Notes: generated from the sequence alone by a model not told the origin. A DNA stretch of 64,000 bases from JACMRP01 sp047302465 (GCF_047302465.1 NZ_CP178621.1:1364001-1428000); one strand, 5' to 3'. Shown: positions 43,150 to 51,606, numbered from the stretch's first letter. Made by a program: numbers and translations.

Positions 43150-44688
43150 CTAAAAGGTCTTCGGCAGAGTGATTCTTAAGATCGCGCCTTGAATGTCGCC
43201 CGAGTGTGAGTGCTTATTTTGAATATCGACAGTGCCGCCATGAAGTTCGGCGATGGTCTTCATGATCACAGATCCTAGGCCGATCGAGTAATGAAGGCCA
43301 CTCACTGCGCGAGCCCGGTAGTCCTTGCGTTTTCCGAAAGACTCTTGAGCTTCCGCCGAGAACCCCGATCCATCATCCTCAATGGTAACTTCGAAGCTAG
43401 AATCTTTCTCGGTAACGGTCACTTGGATACTTTTGCGGGCATATTTTGCAGCATTATCAAGCCCATTGCGCACAAGACGAGTGATCAAGTGTGGATCTCC
43501 TAAAAGCCCATGGTCGCCTTTGTCAGATACTTTGGATTGGAAATGCCATTGGACTGAGTCCGAAGTGCTAGCGCCTTTGCGTGATTTAACTTCCTGAGAG
43601 ATCAACTCTTCCAAGTCGATTGCTTCGGTGGATTTTTTGTAGTGAGGTTCATCAATCGTTGCGATGGTCAGAAGCTTTTCAAGAAGGTCACGAAGGTATG
43701 TGACTTCGCCGCCGATGATATTAAAGAGTTCCTCGCGCTCGCTCTCGGAAATCTTCGCAAAGTGGTATTTCAAGGTCTCATACGCAGTGGTAAGACCCGT
43801 GAGTGGTGTGCGTAAGTCGTGTCCTAGCTCTTGCAAAAGATTTTTACGCGATTTTTCGGTTTCATGAATTCTTAAAACCAAGCGCTCAATCTCGTCGGCC
43901 ATGCGGTTAAAATCCAGCATCAGAACGCCGAATTCATCGACACGCTTAATCTCGAACCTTGCTTTGAGGTCGCCGCGCTCAAGACGTAGCAAAACGGCCT
44001 TGGCGTCCTGAGATTTCTTTCGCATATATAAGAAGGTCATAAGTAACGAAAAGAAAATCGCCACAGACACTGTCGTGAATGTCATTAGCGCTTGCGTGGC
44101 AAAGATCGGCCCTGAAAAGAAGGGTCTGCGGCCTTCGGTTAGTACCAGATAAACCGGAGTTTTGGTCTCTAACTTTGTAATATAAATCGCAGGTGAAAGA
44201 CGAAAGAAGCTTTCGTTTGTCGTGATTTCGTGTGCGATGTCAGAACGCTGAATTTTATCCCAGCTCTCTGGAAGAGGTTTTTCATCATTCTTTGCAATGA
44301 TGTCGCCAGCTTCAGAGACCACCCACATATTCATGCGTGGAGGTGGTGGAGGACCGCCGGGGCCGCCACCGCGAGGTGGAAAGAACCCAGCGCCAGGAGG
44401 CGGAGGACCAAATCCTGGTGGCGGACCAAATCCAGGAGGAGGGCCGAAGCCTGGCGGTGGTGGAGAGCCGTGAGGTCCACCAAAGCCACCAAAGGTATGT
44501 TGAGATAGCATGGATGAATCCAAAGGACGTTCTTCGATGCTTGTTGCAATAGACAGCATCATAAAACGACGATGATTGCTGGCGCCATAGTCCATGATCT
44601 TGTTCAAGCTGAACAAAGAAATCAGGCTAAGGAGTGTAGCTCCTGCTAAGCCAAGTAGTACTAATCGTGCCAGCGCTGTACTTTTCAT
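43150..44688 (-). CDS. sensor histidine kinase with Pro/Gly-rich periplasmic loop
   Basis: 512 residues: membrane helix 1 (about 7-27), periplasmic sensor (28-197), membrane helix 2 (198-221), HAMP (about 222-275), dimerisation/phosphoacceptor helix with H290 in ELGHDLRTPLTG, and a HATPase domain (N-box LVRNGLDNAAKYA, G1 IEDDGSGF). The odd part is residues about 67-117 of the sensor, a run of PPPGFG-type repeats rich in Pro, Gly and Phe that interrupts the loop. Polyproline of this kind would need EF-P for translation. The ATG at 44688 is five bases after the response-regulator stop, so the two are cotranscribed. Confidence 0.9.
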   Translation of the reverse strand: MKSTALARLVLLGLAGATLLSLISLFSLNKIMDYGASNHRRFMMLSIATSIEERPLDSSMLSQHTFGGFGGPHGSPPPPGFGPPPGFGPPPGFGPPPPGAGFFPPRGGGPGGPPPPPRMNMWVVSEAGDIIAKNDEKPLPESWDKIQRSDIAHEITTNESFFRLSPAIYITKLETKTPVYLVLTEGRRPFFSGPIFATQALMTFTTVSVAIFFSLLMTFLYMRKKSQDAKAVLLRLERGDLKARFEIKRVDEFGVLMLDFNRMADEIERLVLRIHETEKSRKNLLQELGHDLRTPLTGLTTAYETLKYHFAKISESEREELFNIIGGEVTYLRDLLEKLLTIATIDEPHYKKSTEAIDLEELISQEVKSRKGASTSDSVQWHFQSKVSDKGDHGLLGDPHLITRLVRNGLDNAAKYARKSIQVTVTEKDSSFEVTIEDDGSGFSAEAQESFGKRKDYRARAVSGLHYSIGLGSVIMKTIAELHGGTVDIQNKHSHSGDIQGAILRITLPKTF

Positions 44689-44693
44689 AAATA

Positions 44694-45374
44694 TTAAGAA
44701 GGTCTTTTCCAAACCAAACGATAACCGACACCGTAAACTGGAAGAATTTGAATTTCTTCTTTTCCGGCTTCGCGCATTTTTCGACGCAAGTGACTCATAT
44801 GAGAGTCAATGGTTCTGTCATAAAGCTCAGAGTTAGGTTCCAAAATACCAAGTATTTGTTCCCGCGAAACAACTTCTTCGGCTTTTTTCGCAAGGATGAT
44901 GAGAATATCAAATTCTCTTTTTCCAAGAGAGATTGGTTGATCAAATAGAGTTGCGGTTCTTTTATCAATACTCATTTTAAGAGGGCCATGGCTGACGACG
45001 TTGCGCTCAGGCTCTGCGCGTTTCATGGCTTTATTCATGCGAACTTTGAGTTCTTCGGTGCCGAAAGGTTTGCGGATATAGTCTTCAGCACCGATATTCA
45101 TGCCTTCAACAACGATGGCTTCGTCAGTACGTGCACTTAAAAACAAGATCGGTACGTTGTGGCCCATAGCGCGGATCTTTTTGCAAAGATCCAAGCCACT
45201 TCCATCGGGAAGATTCACATCCAATAACAGGATATCGAATGGAGTTGTTGAAACGCTCTCCCAGCCGTGTGCGATATTTTCCGCAACGCTGACGTCATAG
45301 CCACTGAAAGAGAGGCTCATTTTAAGACTTTTAGAGATCTGTGGGTCGTCTTCGACTAGTAGTACTTTAGGCAT
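44694..45374 (-). CDS. OmpR/PhoB-family response regulator
   Basis: 226 residues. Receiver domain (1-120) with acidic pocket EDD, phosphoacceptor D52 (LLDVNLPDGSG) and K102 (YIRKPFG); winged-helix effector domain (about 130-226; LGKREFDILIILAKK, RTIDSHMSHLRRKM). The ATG at 45374 follows AAGGA. It partners the kinase encoded immediately downstream. Upstream lie repeated CCATAGTT boxes at the 11-base pitch this family often binds, so it may regulate its own operon. Confidence 0.93.
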   Translation of the reverse strand: MPKVLLVEDDPQISKSLKMSLSFSGYDVSVAENIAHGWESVSTTPFDILLLDVNLPDGSGLDLCKKIRAMGHNVPILFLSARTDEAIVVEGMNIGAEDYIRKPFGTEELKVRMNKAMKRAEPERNVVSHGPLKMSIDKRTATLFDQPISLGKREFDILIILAKKAEEVVSREQILGILEPNSELYDRTIDSHMSHLRRKMREAGKEEIQILPVYGVGYRLVWKRPS

Positions 45375-45456
45375 CTTAACGTCCTTCCCCTTATTAGAGT
45401 GTGGAACTGCAAGGGATGACTTCATTCTCACATGGGAGAAGTTAAAACGCGAATCC

Positions 45457-45491
45457 ATAGTTAATCCATAGTTTTGCATAAAACTATGGAA
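45457..45491. promoter_or_regulatory. repeated CCATAGTT boxes upstream of the two-component operon
   Basis: CCATAGTT occurs at 45457-45464 and 45468-45475, an exact 11-base period, and inverted (AACTATGG) at 45484-45491. The second and third copies also form ten-base arms around a GCAT loop. Direct repeats at 11-base pitch are typical PhoB/OmpR-family sites. A terminator role for the upstream YchJ gene is possible, but there is no T-tract. Confidence 0.5.
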
Positions 45492-45516
45492 ACGGATCAG
45501 AGTGATTCATTTGGGG

Positions 45517-45909
45517 CTATTTTCGGCTGTGAACTTTGCCTTCGCGGAAATACCAAACACCAGCTTGTTTTCTGAACTTGCTTATTTCGTGGTGGATGTA
45601 TTCTACGTCATTTTCGATGTAGTGAGCTTTGAATTCGACGACAGCTTTGTTACCGTTTTCTTCAGCGCGAACGATTTCAAGTTTAAAAAGATTCATGCGT
45701 TCGGCCCACTCGCGGTTGCCTTCGTGATCAAAATCCATCGAGGTCTGAGGATCTAGAGTCTCTTCAAGATAGTCGTACTCTTTTTTGACGAAAGCGGAGT
45801 AGCGAGAGCGCATGAGTTTTTCGGCGGTAGGAGCGGACTCTTCACCAGAGTGTAAGAGTCCACAACATGCTTCATAGGAGTTTTCTAAACCACAAGGACA
45901 ATTATTCAT
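45517..45909 (-). CDS. YchJ-family SEC-C motif protein
   Basis: 130 residues. The N-terminal CPCGLENSYEACCG is a SEC-C-type zinc-binding motif, followed by the YchJ/UPF0225 core (AEKLMRSRYSAFVKKEYDYLEETLDP, WYFREG). Function unknown; the fold is NTF2-like. It starts two bases after the stop of the L,D-transpeptidase gene, so the two are cotranscribed and probably coupled. Confidence 0.88.
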   Translation of the reverse strand: MNNCPCGLENSYEACCGLLHSGEESAPTAEKLMRSRYSAFVKKEYDYLEETLDPQTSMDFDHEGNREWAERMNLFKLEIVRAEENGNKAVVEFKAHYIENDVEYIHHEISKFRKQAGVWYFREGKVHSRK

Positions 45910-45911
45910 GC

Positions 45912-47135
45912 TTACAAGGCTACACCAGGATTCGAGTATCCATCAAAGAGAATAATCAAAGCTTTGTAACCTGGACGCACTCTTGAAGGATCTTTGACCT
46001 GCTCCTGTGGAGAAGGAAGTTGGCTATATCTGTTGAAATCCATCAAGTCTTGTTTCTGAAGGTTCCAACCGTCTCCACTTTTTGGGAATTTCGCAACGCC
46101 TTCAGTATAAGACATACCTGGGCTCAAGCTACGATTGAACATCAATGAACGCATAACGCCAGACAAGTTTGGTTCGATGCGCGCGCAGCCGTGAGAAGCG
46201 CGATTGCCCAAGCGACCAACATTGCCAGTCGGAGTACCGTGAATCGCAATACCAGATACTTTACCTGCTGTAGTTTGATTGAGCATATATTGATAGTCGA
46301 TGAACATTGTGTAGATCATACCCTTACCATGAACTTGCTCAGTACGGCCAACACGGTAAACACCAGAGAAAGTTCTCATACCGCCGCCACCGCTGATACC
46401 AGTAGAGGTCAGGATGCCCTCTTGATCCATAGCTCGCTTAAGGTAGGCAGGGTTCATGTATGGAGCAAGTTCTGCTTCTGTTTGAATTGCATTGCCAATC
46501 AACTGAGTTTGAACACCCGTGATTTGACCGTTGTCGTTGCGTTCAAAAATCGGAGCGCCTGGCACAGCTCTGCGGAAGTACTTAATACGTTGACCGCGTG
46601 GGAACTGAGCAATTTTGTGTGAACCTTCACCAGAGTTGATGAAGATAAAGGCGTCAAAGTCATTTTCCATATCTGGAGAAATGCTTGTGATGACCTGCTC
46701 GAACGTTAACTTATTAGTATTATAGTAAACTTTGAGAGTGTTATAAAAATCAGGCAACTGAATAAGACCGTTCGTCAATCCCAAGAAAGTGATCAAAGGA
46801 GCGTCATTGGAAAGGATAGCCTCTTGATCTTGAGACGAGAAAGGATTGTTTTTGCCCTTATTTAGTTTTTGATAGGTTTCTTCAATAAGCTGTAATGCTT
46901 CTTCGTCATTGTCTACTACTGAAGTGCTCACTTGATTTATGTCAGTTGAGCGGGCACTGGTATACTGAAGGGTGGCATCCTGAGATTGCGGAATATATTT
47001 ACTAGGATTTACCATTCTCTGCTGAATAATCTCTGCTGCAGCTTTAGAGACCTCTGGCTTTACCTGCCAAGCATGGGAGGTCGCTGAAATACAATGAACT
47101 GCCGCGATCATAGGAATTACTAGCTTTTTAAACAT
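45912..47135 (-). CDS. exported L,D-transpeptidase-fold protein
   Basis: About 407 residues with a signal peptide (about 1-22, through SATSHA) and a C-terminal YkuD domain carrying the canonical NRASHGCARIEP motif (Cys nucleophile near residue 320), preceded by the His-containing IHGTPTGNVG. The N-terminal half (about 30-170) has no family I recognise. Expected to act on peptidoglycan crosslinks or on wall-linked proteins. The ATG at 47135 is chosen because AAGGA is nine bases upstream; another ATG lies nine bases earlier. Second such enzyme in the window, differing from the one at 10049 in having the normal SHGC motif. Confidence 0.85.
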   Translation of the reverse strand: MFKKLVIPMIAAVHCISATSHAWQVKPEVSKAAAEIIQQRMVNPSKYIPQSQDATLQYTSARSTDINQVSTSVVDNDEEALQLIEETYQKLNKGKNNPFSSQDQEAILSNDAPLITFLGLTNGLIQLPDFYNTLKVYYNTNKLTFEQVITSISPDMENDFDAFIFINSGEGSHKIAQFPRGQRIKYFRRAVPGAPIFERNDNGQITGVQTQLIGNAIQTEAELAPYMNPAYLKRAMDQEGILTSTGISGGGGMRTFSGVYRVGRTEQVHGKGMIYTMFIDYQYMLNQTTAGKVSGIAIHGTPTGNVGRLGNRASHGCARIEPNLSGVMRSLMFNRSLSPGMSYTEGVAKFPKSGDGWNLQKQDLMDFNRYSQLPSPQEQVKDPSRVRPGYKALIILFDGYSNPGVAL

Positions 47136-47302
47136 AAGAGGCATCCTTCGTATGAAGTTAAATGTTCACATGGAGTTCCATAGCCAGAGATATGCCACGC
47201 TCCAGTTCGTTTAATTGCAGATAAAGCATTGAAACTGTCTAAGGGGTTTGAGGGTTGCCCCAAATTGTCTGTAAAAACTACCTGTCAAAGGAGTAGACAA
47301 AT

Positions 47303-47328
47303 AAAAAGGGGAGCTTAAAAGCTCCCCT
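47303..47328 (-). terminator. rho-independent terminator of the phosphatase-like gene
   Basis: AGGGGAGCTT and AAGCTCCCCT form a perfect ten-base stem with a two-base spacer; on the minus strand it is followed by TTTTTATTTG. Confidence 0.8.
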
Positions 47329-47358
47329 ATATATAGGTGTGCGGAATGTCCCGACTTC

Positions 47359-48132
47359 CTAAAGTTTCTGTGGGCAGATTTTCGCTTTTAAGTCTGCTGC
47401 GATTTTCATATTCGGATCTGGTTGGAAAGATTTTATTTTGGCGCGGAGACGATCATAGTTGCTGCCAACGTTGTTGCCATCGGTATTGCGATTCCAATAG
47501 CTGACTGCTTGGTCTACTGTATAGTCGCAGAATTGGCGAAGTGTGTAGGCAGAAATTAAACCGGATGCGTGCCAGCCATTCCAGCAGTGCAGATAGATTG
47601 GGCCGTGGTCAGATTCACTCGTTAAGCGCTTATAAATTAGATTCAATACAAGACGAGCGTCAGAGTCTTTTAAGTGAGGTGTTGCCTGCACATAATTCAG
47701 AGTCTGCTTGGTGTTGATTACTGATTTACAGCTCGTTACTTTTTGAGCTGTATTGTAGTTTGTTGAATACAAATAAACCGCAGTGCCGAAGCCTTCTTCG
47801 CACATGTTTTTCAGAGCACTGTTTTGCAGGGGATTTTGGTTCGCGCGCTTTTTATACTTGTTGTAAACGTTGTTCGCGCCACCACGGTACACAACACCAT
47901 TGAGAACGGCCCGGAAGTTACGAACGCCATAAAGATCTTCACGACCGTTGCCATGATTGTCGACAAGCTTGTCGTAGGGGTTTTTGAGCGGGTAGCGATT
48001 CTGGTAAAAATAAATCGCCTCTGTTTGTGTTGAACTTTCAATTCCAAGATCTAATTCTTGCGCGTGTGCACAGAGTGAAGAGCCAAGAATTGTGGCCAAT
48101 AAAACCAGCAGAATATTTTTTTGTTTTGTCAT
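47359..48132 (-). CDS. exported dual-specificity-phosphatase-like protein lacking the catalytic Arg
   Basis: 257 residues with a signal peptide (about 1-24). The N-terminal FRAVLNGVVYRGGANN matches the entry strand of tyrosine/dual-specificity phosphatases, and YLHCWNGWHASG is in the position of the HCx5R signature. The nucleophile C183 is present but residue 189, which should be Arg, is Ala; the codons were checked on the sequence. Such a protein may bind phosphorylated groups without hydrolysing them, or use another chemistry. It is divergent from the two kinase-like exported genes that follow. Possible annotation as a plain phosphatase would be misleading. Confidence 0.72.
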   Translation of the reverse strand: MTKQKNILLVLLATILGSSLCAHAQELDLGIESSTQTEAIYFYQNRYPLKNPYDKLVDNHGNGREDLYGVRNFRAVLNGVVYRGGANNVYNKYKKRANQNPLQNSALKNMCEEGFGTAVYLYSTNYNTAQKVTSCKSVINTKQTLNYVQATPHLKDSDARLVLNLIYKRLTSESDHGPIYLHCWNGWHASGLISAYTLRQFCDYTVDQAVSYWNRNTDGNNVGSNYDRLRAKIKSFQPDPNMKIAADLKAKICPQKL

Positions 48133-48452
48133 GAAGCTATTGTGACGGAGGCATGACGAAAGTGTGAAGTGACGAGCAAGAAAATGGACCTAGGTCCGGA
48201 GCTGCGTTTTCAAAGAAGTGTTATGAAAAAAATGTTTTGGTTAGTTTTGTTTTTATTTTGTTAGGATCGTAACTCCATAAATCGATGCCGGGCCGCTGTC
48301 TAAAAAAATGACAGCGGCTGCCGCTTTAAGGCTTGGAAGGTTTCTAAATCTGACGGATTTTCCTGGAACTCGTTTTAAAAGCTTATTAAATCAAATCATA
48401 TTGGCCCTGTCTTTGAAAGTATCCAAATGAACTCTTAACAAAAGGTTGATTT
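48133..48452. other. 320-base intergenic region with palindrome, hairpin and a 13-codon frame
   Basis: This divergent gap holds the 12-base palindrome GGACCTAGGTCC (48186-48197), a 13-codon frame MKKMFWLVLFLFC then stop (48223-48264) that looks like a stand-alone or decayed signal peptide, and a perfect nine-base hairpin GCCGCTGTC/GACAGCGGC with an A-rich loop (48292-48318). No full gene is visible. AAAAGG precedes the ATG at 48453. Confidence 0.5.
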
Positions 48453-49769
48453 ATGCTTTCGAATTTAATGGCTCTTTTTGTACCTATGACAATGGCTGCC
48501 TTAAATCTATCCACGCCTCGTGGTGAGCAAATTATTAAAATCCCTGCTGCTAATTCTTCTCAATCAGAAATTTGCGTAATTCCTAAGAAATATCCAAATG
48601 CGGTGTACTCGCCAAAGGATATCAAGTCAGAACAAGAGCTTTGTAGTTTGAATGGGACTCAACCTGCGGCTTTATGCCCAAAGATGGTCAGTACAAATCC
48701 TGCTGTAGAGTTTTACTCTGTTCCAGAGGGAATGACGGCATCTCAAGTAGAATCAAAACGTTGTGATGTTGAGGGTTCTAAGAAACTTGCAAAGTACAAA
48801 GGCAGCATTAGCTGCAGTTATACTCCGTCACTTTTAGCTTATTATCATATCTCTAGAATCCTTGGAAACGTAGTTCAAGTTCCACCAGTAGTTCTTCGTA
48901 CAATGGACTTGAAAGAACATCGCGAAATCGCAGCAAAAGCAGCGGTTGCAGTACCAGCTAAAGATTCACTTTTAAAACAAATCTGGCAAGGCTTCTCGAA
49001 CCACTTGAATGCAGGTGCTTCAAGCTCTAAAAAAGACGCTTTATTCACTTCTGATTTCACTCAGTCTTACGGCGCTCTTCAACAAAATCCACGCAACGAA
49101 GAGAAATATACTGAAATGTTCTTCTCTGCAAAAGCTCCGCAAACACGCGCTGAAGCTTTCGGTGCTCGTAGCCCGATCTATGCACTTCTTAAAGATTCAA
49201 GCAGCGTAAAGTCTCTTGTTGGTACTCAATGGACGGCTTCAAACGTTCAAAAGCTTCTACAAATGCAAAACGTAGCTGACATGATCGTATTGGATCACAT
49301 GCTCAGCCAACAAGACCGTTTCGGTAACGTTCACTATTCTAATACGTTCTACTACTTGGATTCATCTACTGGTACTCCGGAATTGAAACGTAATAATAAG
49401 ATGGACGAAAACGAAGTGCGCGCTACTAATGCAGTCATGGTTAAGCACATGATGTTGAAAGATAACGACTGCGGCGTTACCAAAGACAATGCTGCTAAAA
49501 AAGCTGGTTTGTTAAAGCGCCTTTCGCACATCAGCCCAAGCACTTACGCGCGTTTGTTGCGTTTAAATGCTGACATGTCTACGGAAGCAACTCGTACCTT
49601 CTTCATGGACGAGACTATGATGACGAAAGCAGACTATTCATTGGTAAAAGAAAACTTGAGCGAAATCGTTCAAACTTTACAGAAGGCCTGCAAAGAAGGC
49701 ACTTTGAAGCTTGATTTGGATATGGATGCTCACTTTGCTAACAAGCAAATTAACCAAAGCTGCGGATAG
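48453..49769 (+). CDS. exported protein with atypical kinase-like motifs
   Basis: 438 residues. A hydrophobic N-terminus (about 1-18) suggests export. The C-terminal half contains VLDHMLSQQDRFGN (D281 and D288 to N292), reminiscent of the catalytic loop of atypical kinases such as HipA and Fam20C (D-x6-DRxxxN), followed by KDNDCG (337-341) in the place of a DFG-type metal site. Eight or more Cys fit an oxidising compartment. Functional assignment is inference from these short motifs. Seven bases separate it from the next gene, a DUF2252-like protein, also kinase-fold related and exported. Confidence 0.6.
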   Translation: MLSNLMALFVPMTMAALNLSTPRGEQIIKIPAANSSQSEICVIPKKYPNAVYSPKDIKSEQELCSLNGTQPAALCPKMVSTNPAVEFYSVPEGMTASQVESKRCDVEGSKKLAKYKGSISCSYTPSLLAYYHISRILGNVVQVPPVVLRTMDLKEHREIAAKAAVAVPAKDSLLKQIWQGFSNHLNAGASSSKKDALFTSDFTQSYGALQQNPRNEEKYTEMFFSAKAPQTRAEAFGARSPIYALLKDSSSVKSLVGTQWTASNVQKLLQMQNVADMIVLDHMLSQQDRFGNVHYSNTFYYLDSSTGTPELKRNNKMDENEVRATNAVMVKHMMLKDNDCGVTKDNAAKKAGLLKRLSHISPSTYARLLRLNADMSTEATRTFFMDETMMTKADYSLVKENLSEIVQTLQKACKEGTLKLDLDMDAHFANKQINQSCG

Positions 49770-49775
49770 GTTATT

Positions 49776-50870
49776 GTGGCCAGTACAGTTCTCGCATGCG
49801 CATTAGTTTTTACTCTGAATGGAACCGCCGCGCAAAGCGTCGGTCCTAAAGATATTCCATTTCAACAAGTGGAGCTTTCTAAAAACATTTCGCAACTATT
49901 GCGTAGTAACTCTGGCCATTATTGGAAAACGGCGGCAACTGATGTCAGTAGACTCGGAGATTTATCCAACTATATTCAAGAACAGGGAACGATCAATGGA
50001 GATCCTCACTTAGGAAACTTCTCGGTCATTCCTATTACTAGCAAAAAAGGTAAGGAAGAACTTAAATTCCTAAACATCGACTTTGACGATGGTGGACGCG
50101 GTCCTTTTGCATTGGAATTCGCACGCTATGTAGCGGTCGGGAAGGCCTCTTCTAAAGATATTAAAGTGAAAGATCTCTGCAATGCCTACTTAAGTGGCCT
50201 TCGTGGCGAGAAAATGAAAGAACCTGCTACTATTCGTGATGCTGAGAGTATCACCAGTGCAGAGTACGCCGAACTTAGAACCAAATATGTGCAAAAGCGC
50301 GTGTCTGGAAACAAATTTAAAGAGATTCCTGGTGAAATCGAAAAATGGGATGGTCATCCGAATAAAGAAGACGTATCCGCAGTCATTAAAAACTATGAAG
50401 TCTTGGATGTTGCCAAAAGACCTATGGAGCGTGGAGGCAGTTTAGGCAGTCTTCGCTTGTGGGTTTTGGTCAAAGATAAAAGTGGCAATAAGCGTATTCT
50501 TGAGTTGAAAGAGTACCAAGAGACTTCCCTGGCTGAATACCAAGCTCAACCGGAAATGAATCATCGTGTAGCAGATCTTTTTGAGACCTACTGGAGAAAG
50601 ACAGACCCTAGCTCATACACCCTAGAAAAGGTTTTCGATCGCGTCTACTGGGTGCGAGAGAAGAAAGTAACAGTGCTAGAGTATCAAGACAAAGTGCAAG
50701 AAGATGAGGCGCGCATTTATATCGCGAACCTTATTGGCCGTTTCCAAGCCCGTCAGGCTGAAGGCGCCGCATATTTAGCTAAGATCGAAAAAGATCCAAC
50801 GCGTTTTAAAGAGGCCGTAAAAGCTTTTATTAAAGACTACCTGGGGACTGCAACAGCGGCGATGGAATAG
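49776..50870 (+). CDS. exported DUF2252-like (kinase-fold) protein
   Basis: 364 residues starting at GTG, with a signal peptide (about 1-20, VLACALVFTLNGTAA). The core has NGDPHLGNF (D76) and FLNIDFDDGGRGPFALEFARYV (D102-D105), the two landmarks of DUF2252, a family with an aminoglycoside-phosphotransferase-like kinase fold. DUF2252 proteins are normally cytoplasmic; a signal peptide here is unusual. It is coupled to the preceding kinase-like gene. The 3' end overlaps the convergent binding-protein gene by 41 bases. Confidence 0.7.
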   Translation: MASTVLACALVFTLNGTAAQSVGPKDIPFQQVELSKNISQLLRSNSGHYWKTAATDVSRLGDLSNYIQEQGTINGDPHLGNFSVIPITSKKGKEELKFLNIDFDDGGRGPFALEFARYVAVGKASSKDIKVKDLCNAYLSGLRGEKMKEPATIRDAESITSAEYAELRTKYVQKRVSGNKFKEIPGEIEKWDGHPNKEDVSAVIKNYEVLDVAKRPMERGGSLGSLRLWVLVKDKSGNKRILELKEYQETSLAEYQAQPEMNHRVADLFETYWRKTDPSSYTLEKVFDRVYWVREKKVTVLEYQDKVQEDEARIYIANLIGRFQARQAEGAAYLAKIEKDPTRFKEAVKAFIKDYLGTATAAME

Positions 50871-51606
50871 CAGGACCAAACGCCTTCTTAAGTCGTGCAT
50901 CGATGGCACCATTGATAAGATCCAGTTTCTCTAGCAGCGGCGACTTCTTGGATATGGCATAGAAAGATTCTTGCTCGGAAATACTTTGGCGACTTGAAGC
51001 GATCGACAAGCTGAAATTTGATTTTTGAATAGTCCACTCACCAACACTTCGTTCAATAGCTACCAAATCAATACGTTTTTCATTCAGCTGCGTGAAAAGA
51101 GAACTCAAATCATTTGCATGGTGCAGGTTGTTTTTAATTTGAAAGTTTTCTTCCATATTTTTATCAATATAAGTCCCTAACAAAGTTCCTAATTTTAAAT
51201 GACTGAGCTCACTCCAGTTTTTCCATTCAAGGCCGTTTGGAAAAGACTTTTTTCTGTAAAAGAGAACTGTTTCCTGCACGAAAGCGGGGCGTGTGAAAAC
51301 CAGGGTTTTTTCGCGAAGGCTTGTTTTGTAGATTGGAAGAACGCCATCCAGGGTGCCTTTAGCAGTTTCCTGCAGGCAACGAGTTAGAGGTAACAGAATA
51401 ACTTTAAATTTCAGATTTATTGCCTGACCAAGCTCTTCGAGCGCTTGGACTTTAAGGCCTTCACGAGTGTACTTGTCAAATTCACCTACTGCGAACGGAG
51501 GATAGGGATCGTAGCAAAAAACAAAGCCCTTCTCTTCAGCAGTTGCTGTGTGCCTGCTGAAAACGAGTATAAGCATCATCATGATGAGAGCTCGTATCTT
51601 TTTCAT
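50830..51606 (-). CDS. family 3 substrate-binding protein, orphan
   Basis: 258 residues with a signal peptide (about 1-23) and an SBP_bac_3-like fold (FVFCYDPYPPFAVG, GTLDGVLPIYKTSLREK, LFTQLNEKRIDLVAIE). Fold members bind amino acids or other small ligands. No transporter subunit is nearby. It is the fourth orphan binding protein in the window. Confidence 0.8.
   Translation of the reverse strand: MKKIRALIMMMLILVFSRHTATAEEKGFVFCYDPYPPFAVGEFDKYTREGLKVQALEELGQAINLKFKVILLPLTRCLQETAKGTLDGVLPIYKTSLREKTLVFTRPAFVQETVLFYRKKSFPNGLEWKNWSELSHLKLGTLLGTYIDKNMEENFQIKNNLHHANDLSSLFTQLNEKRIDLVAIERSVGEWTIQKSNFSLSIASSRQSISEQESFYAISKKSPLLEKLDLINGAIDARLKKAFGPAIPSPLLQSPGSL

Noticed and set aside
48405..48441. TTGAAA, 17 bases, TAACAA as promoter of the kinase-like gene
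   Set aside because: The predicted start would fall after the AAAAGG ribosome site that this gene appears to use, so the two readings conflict.
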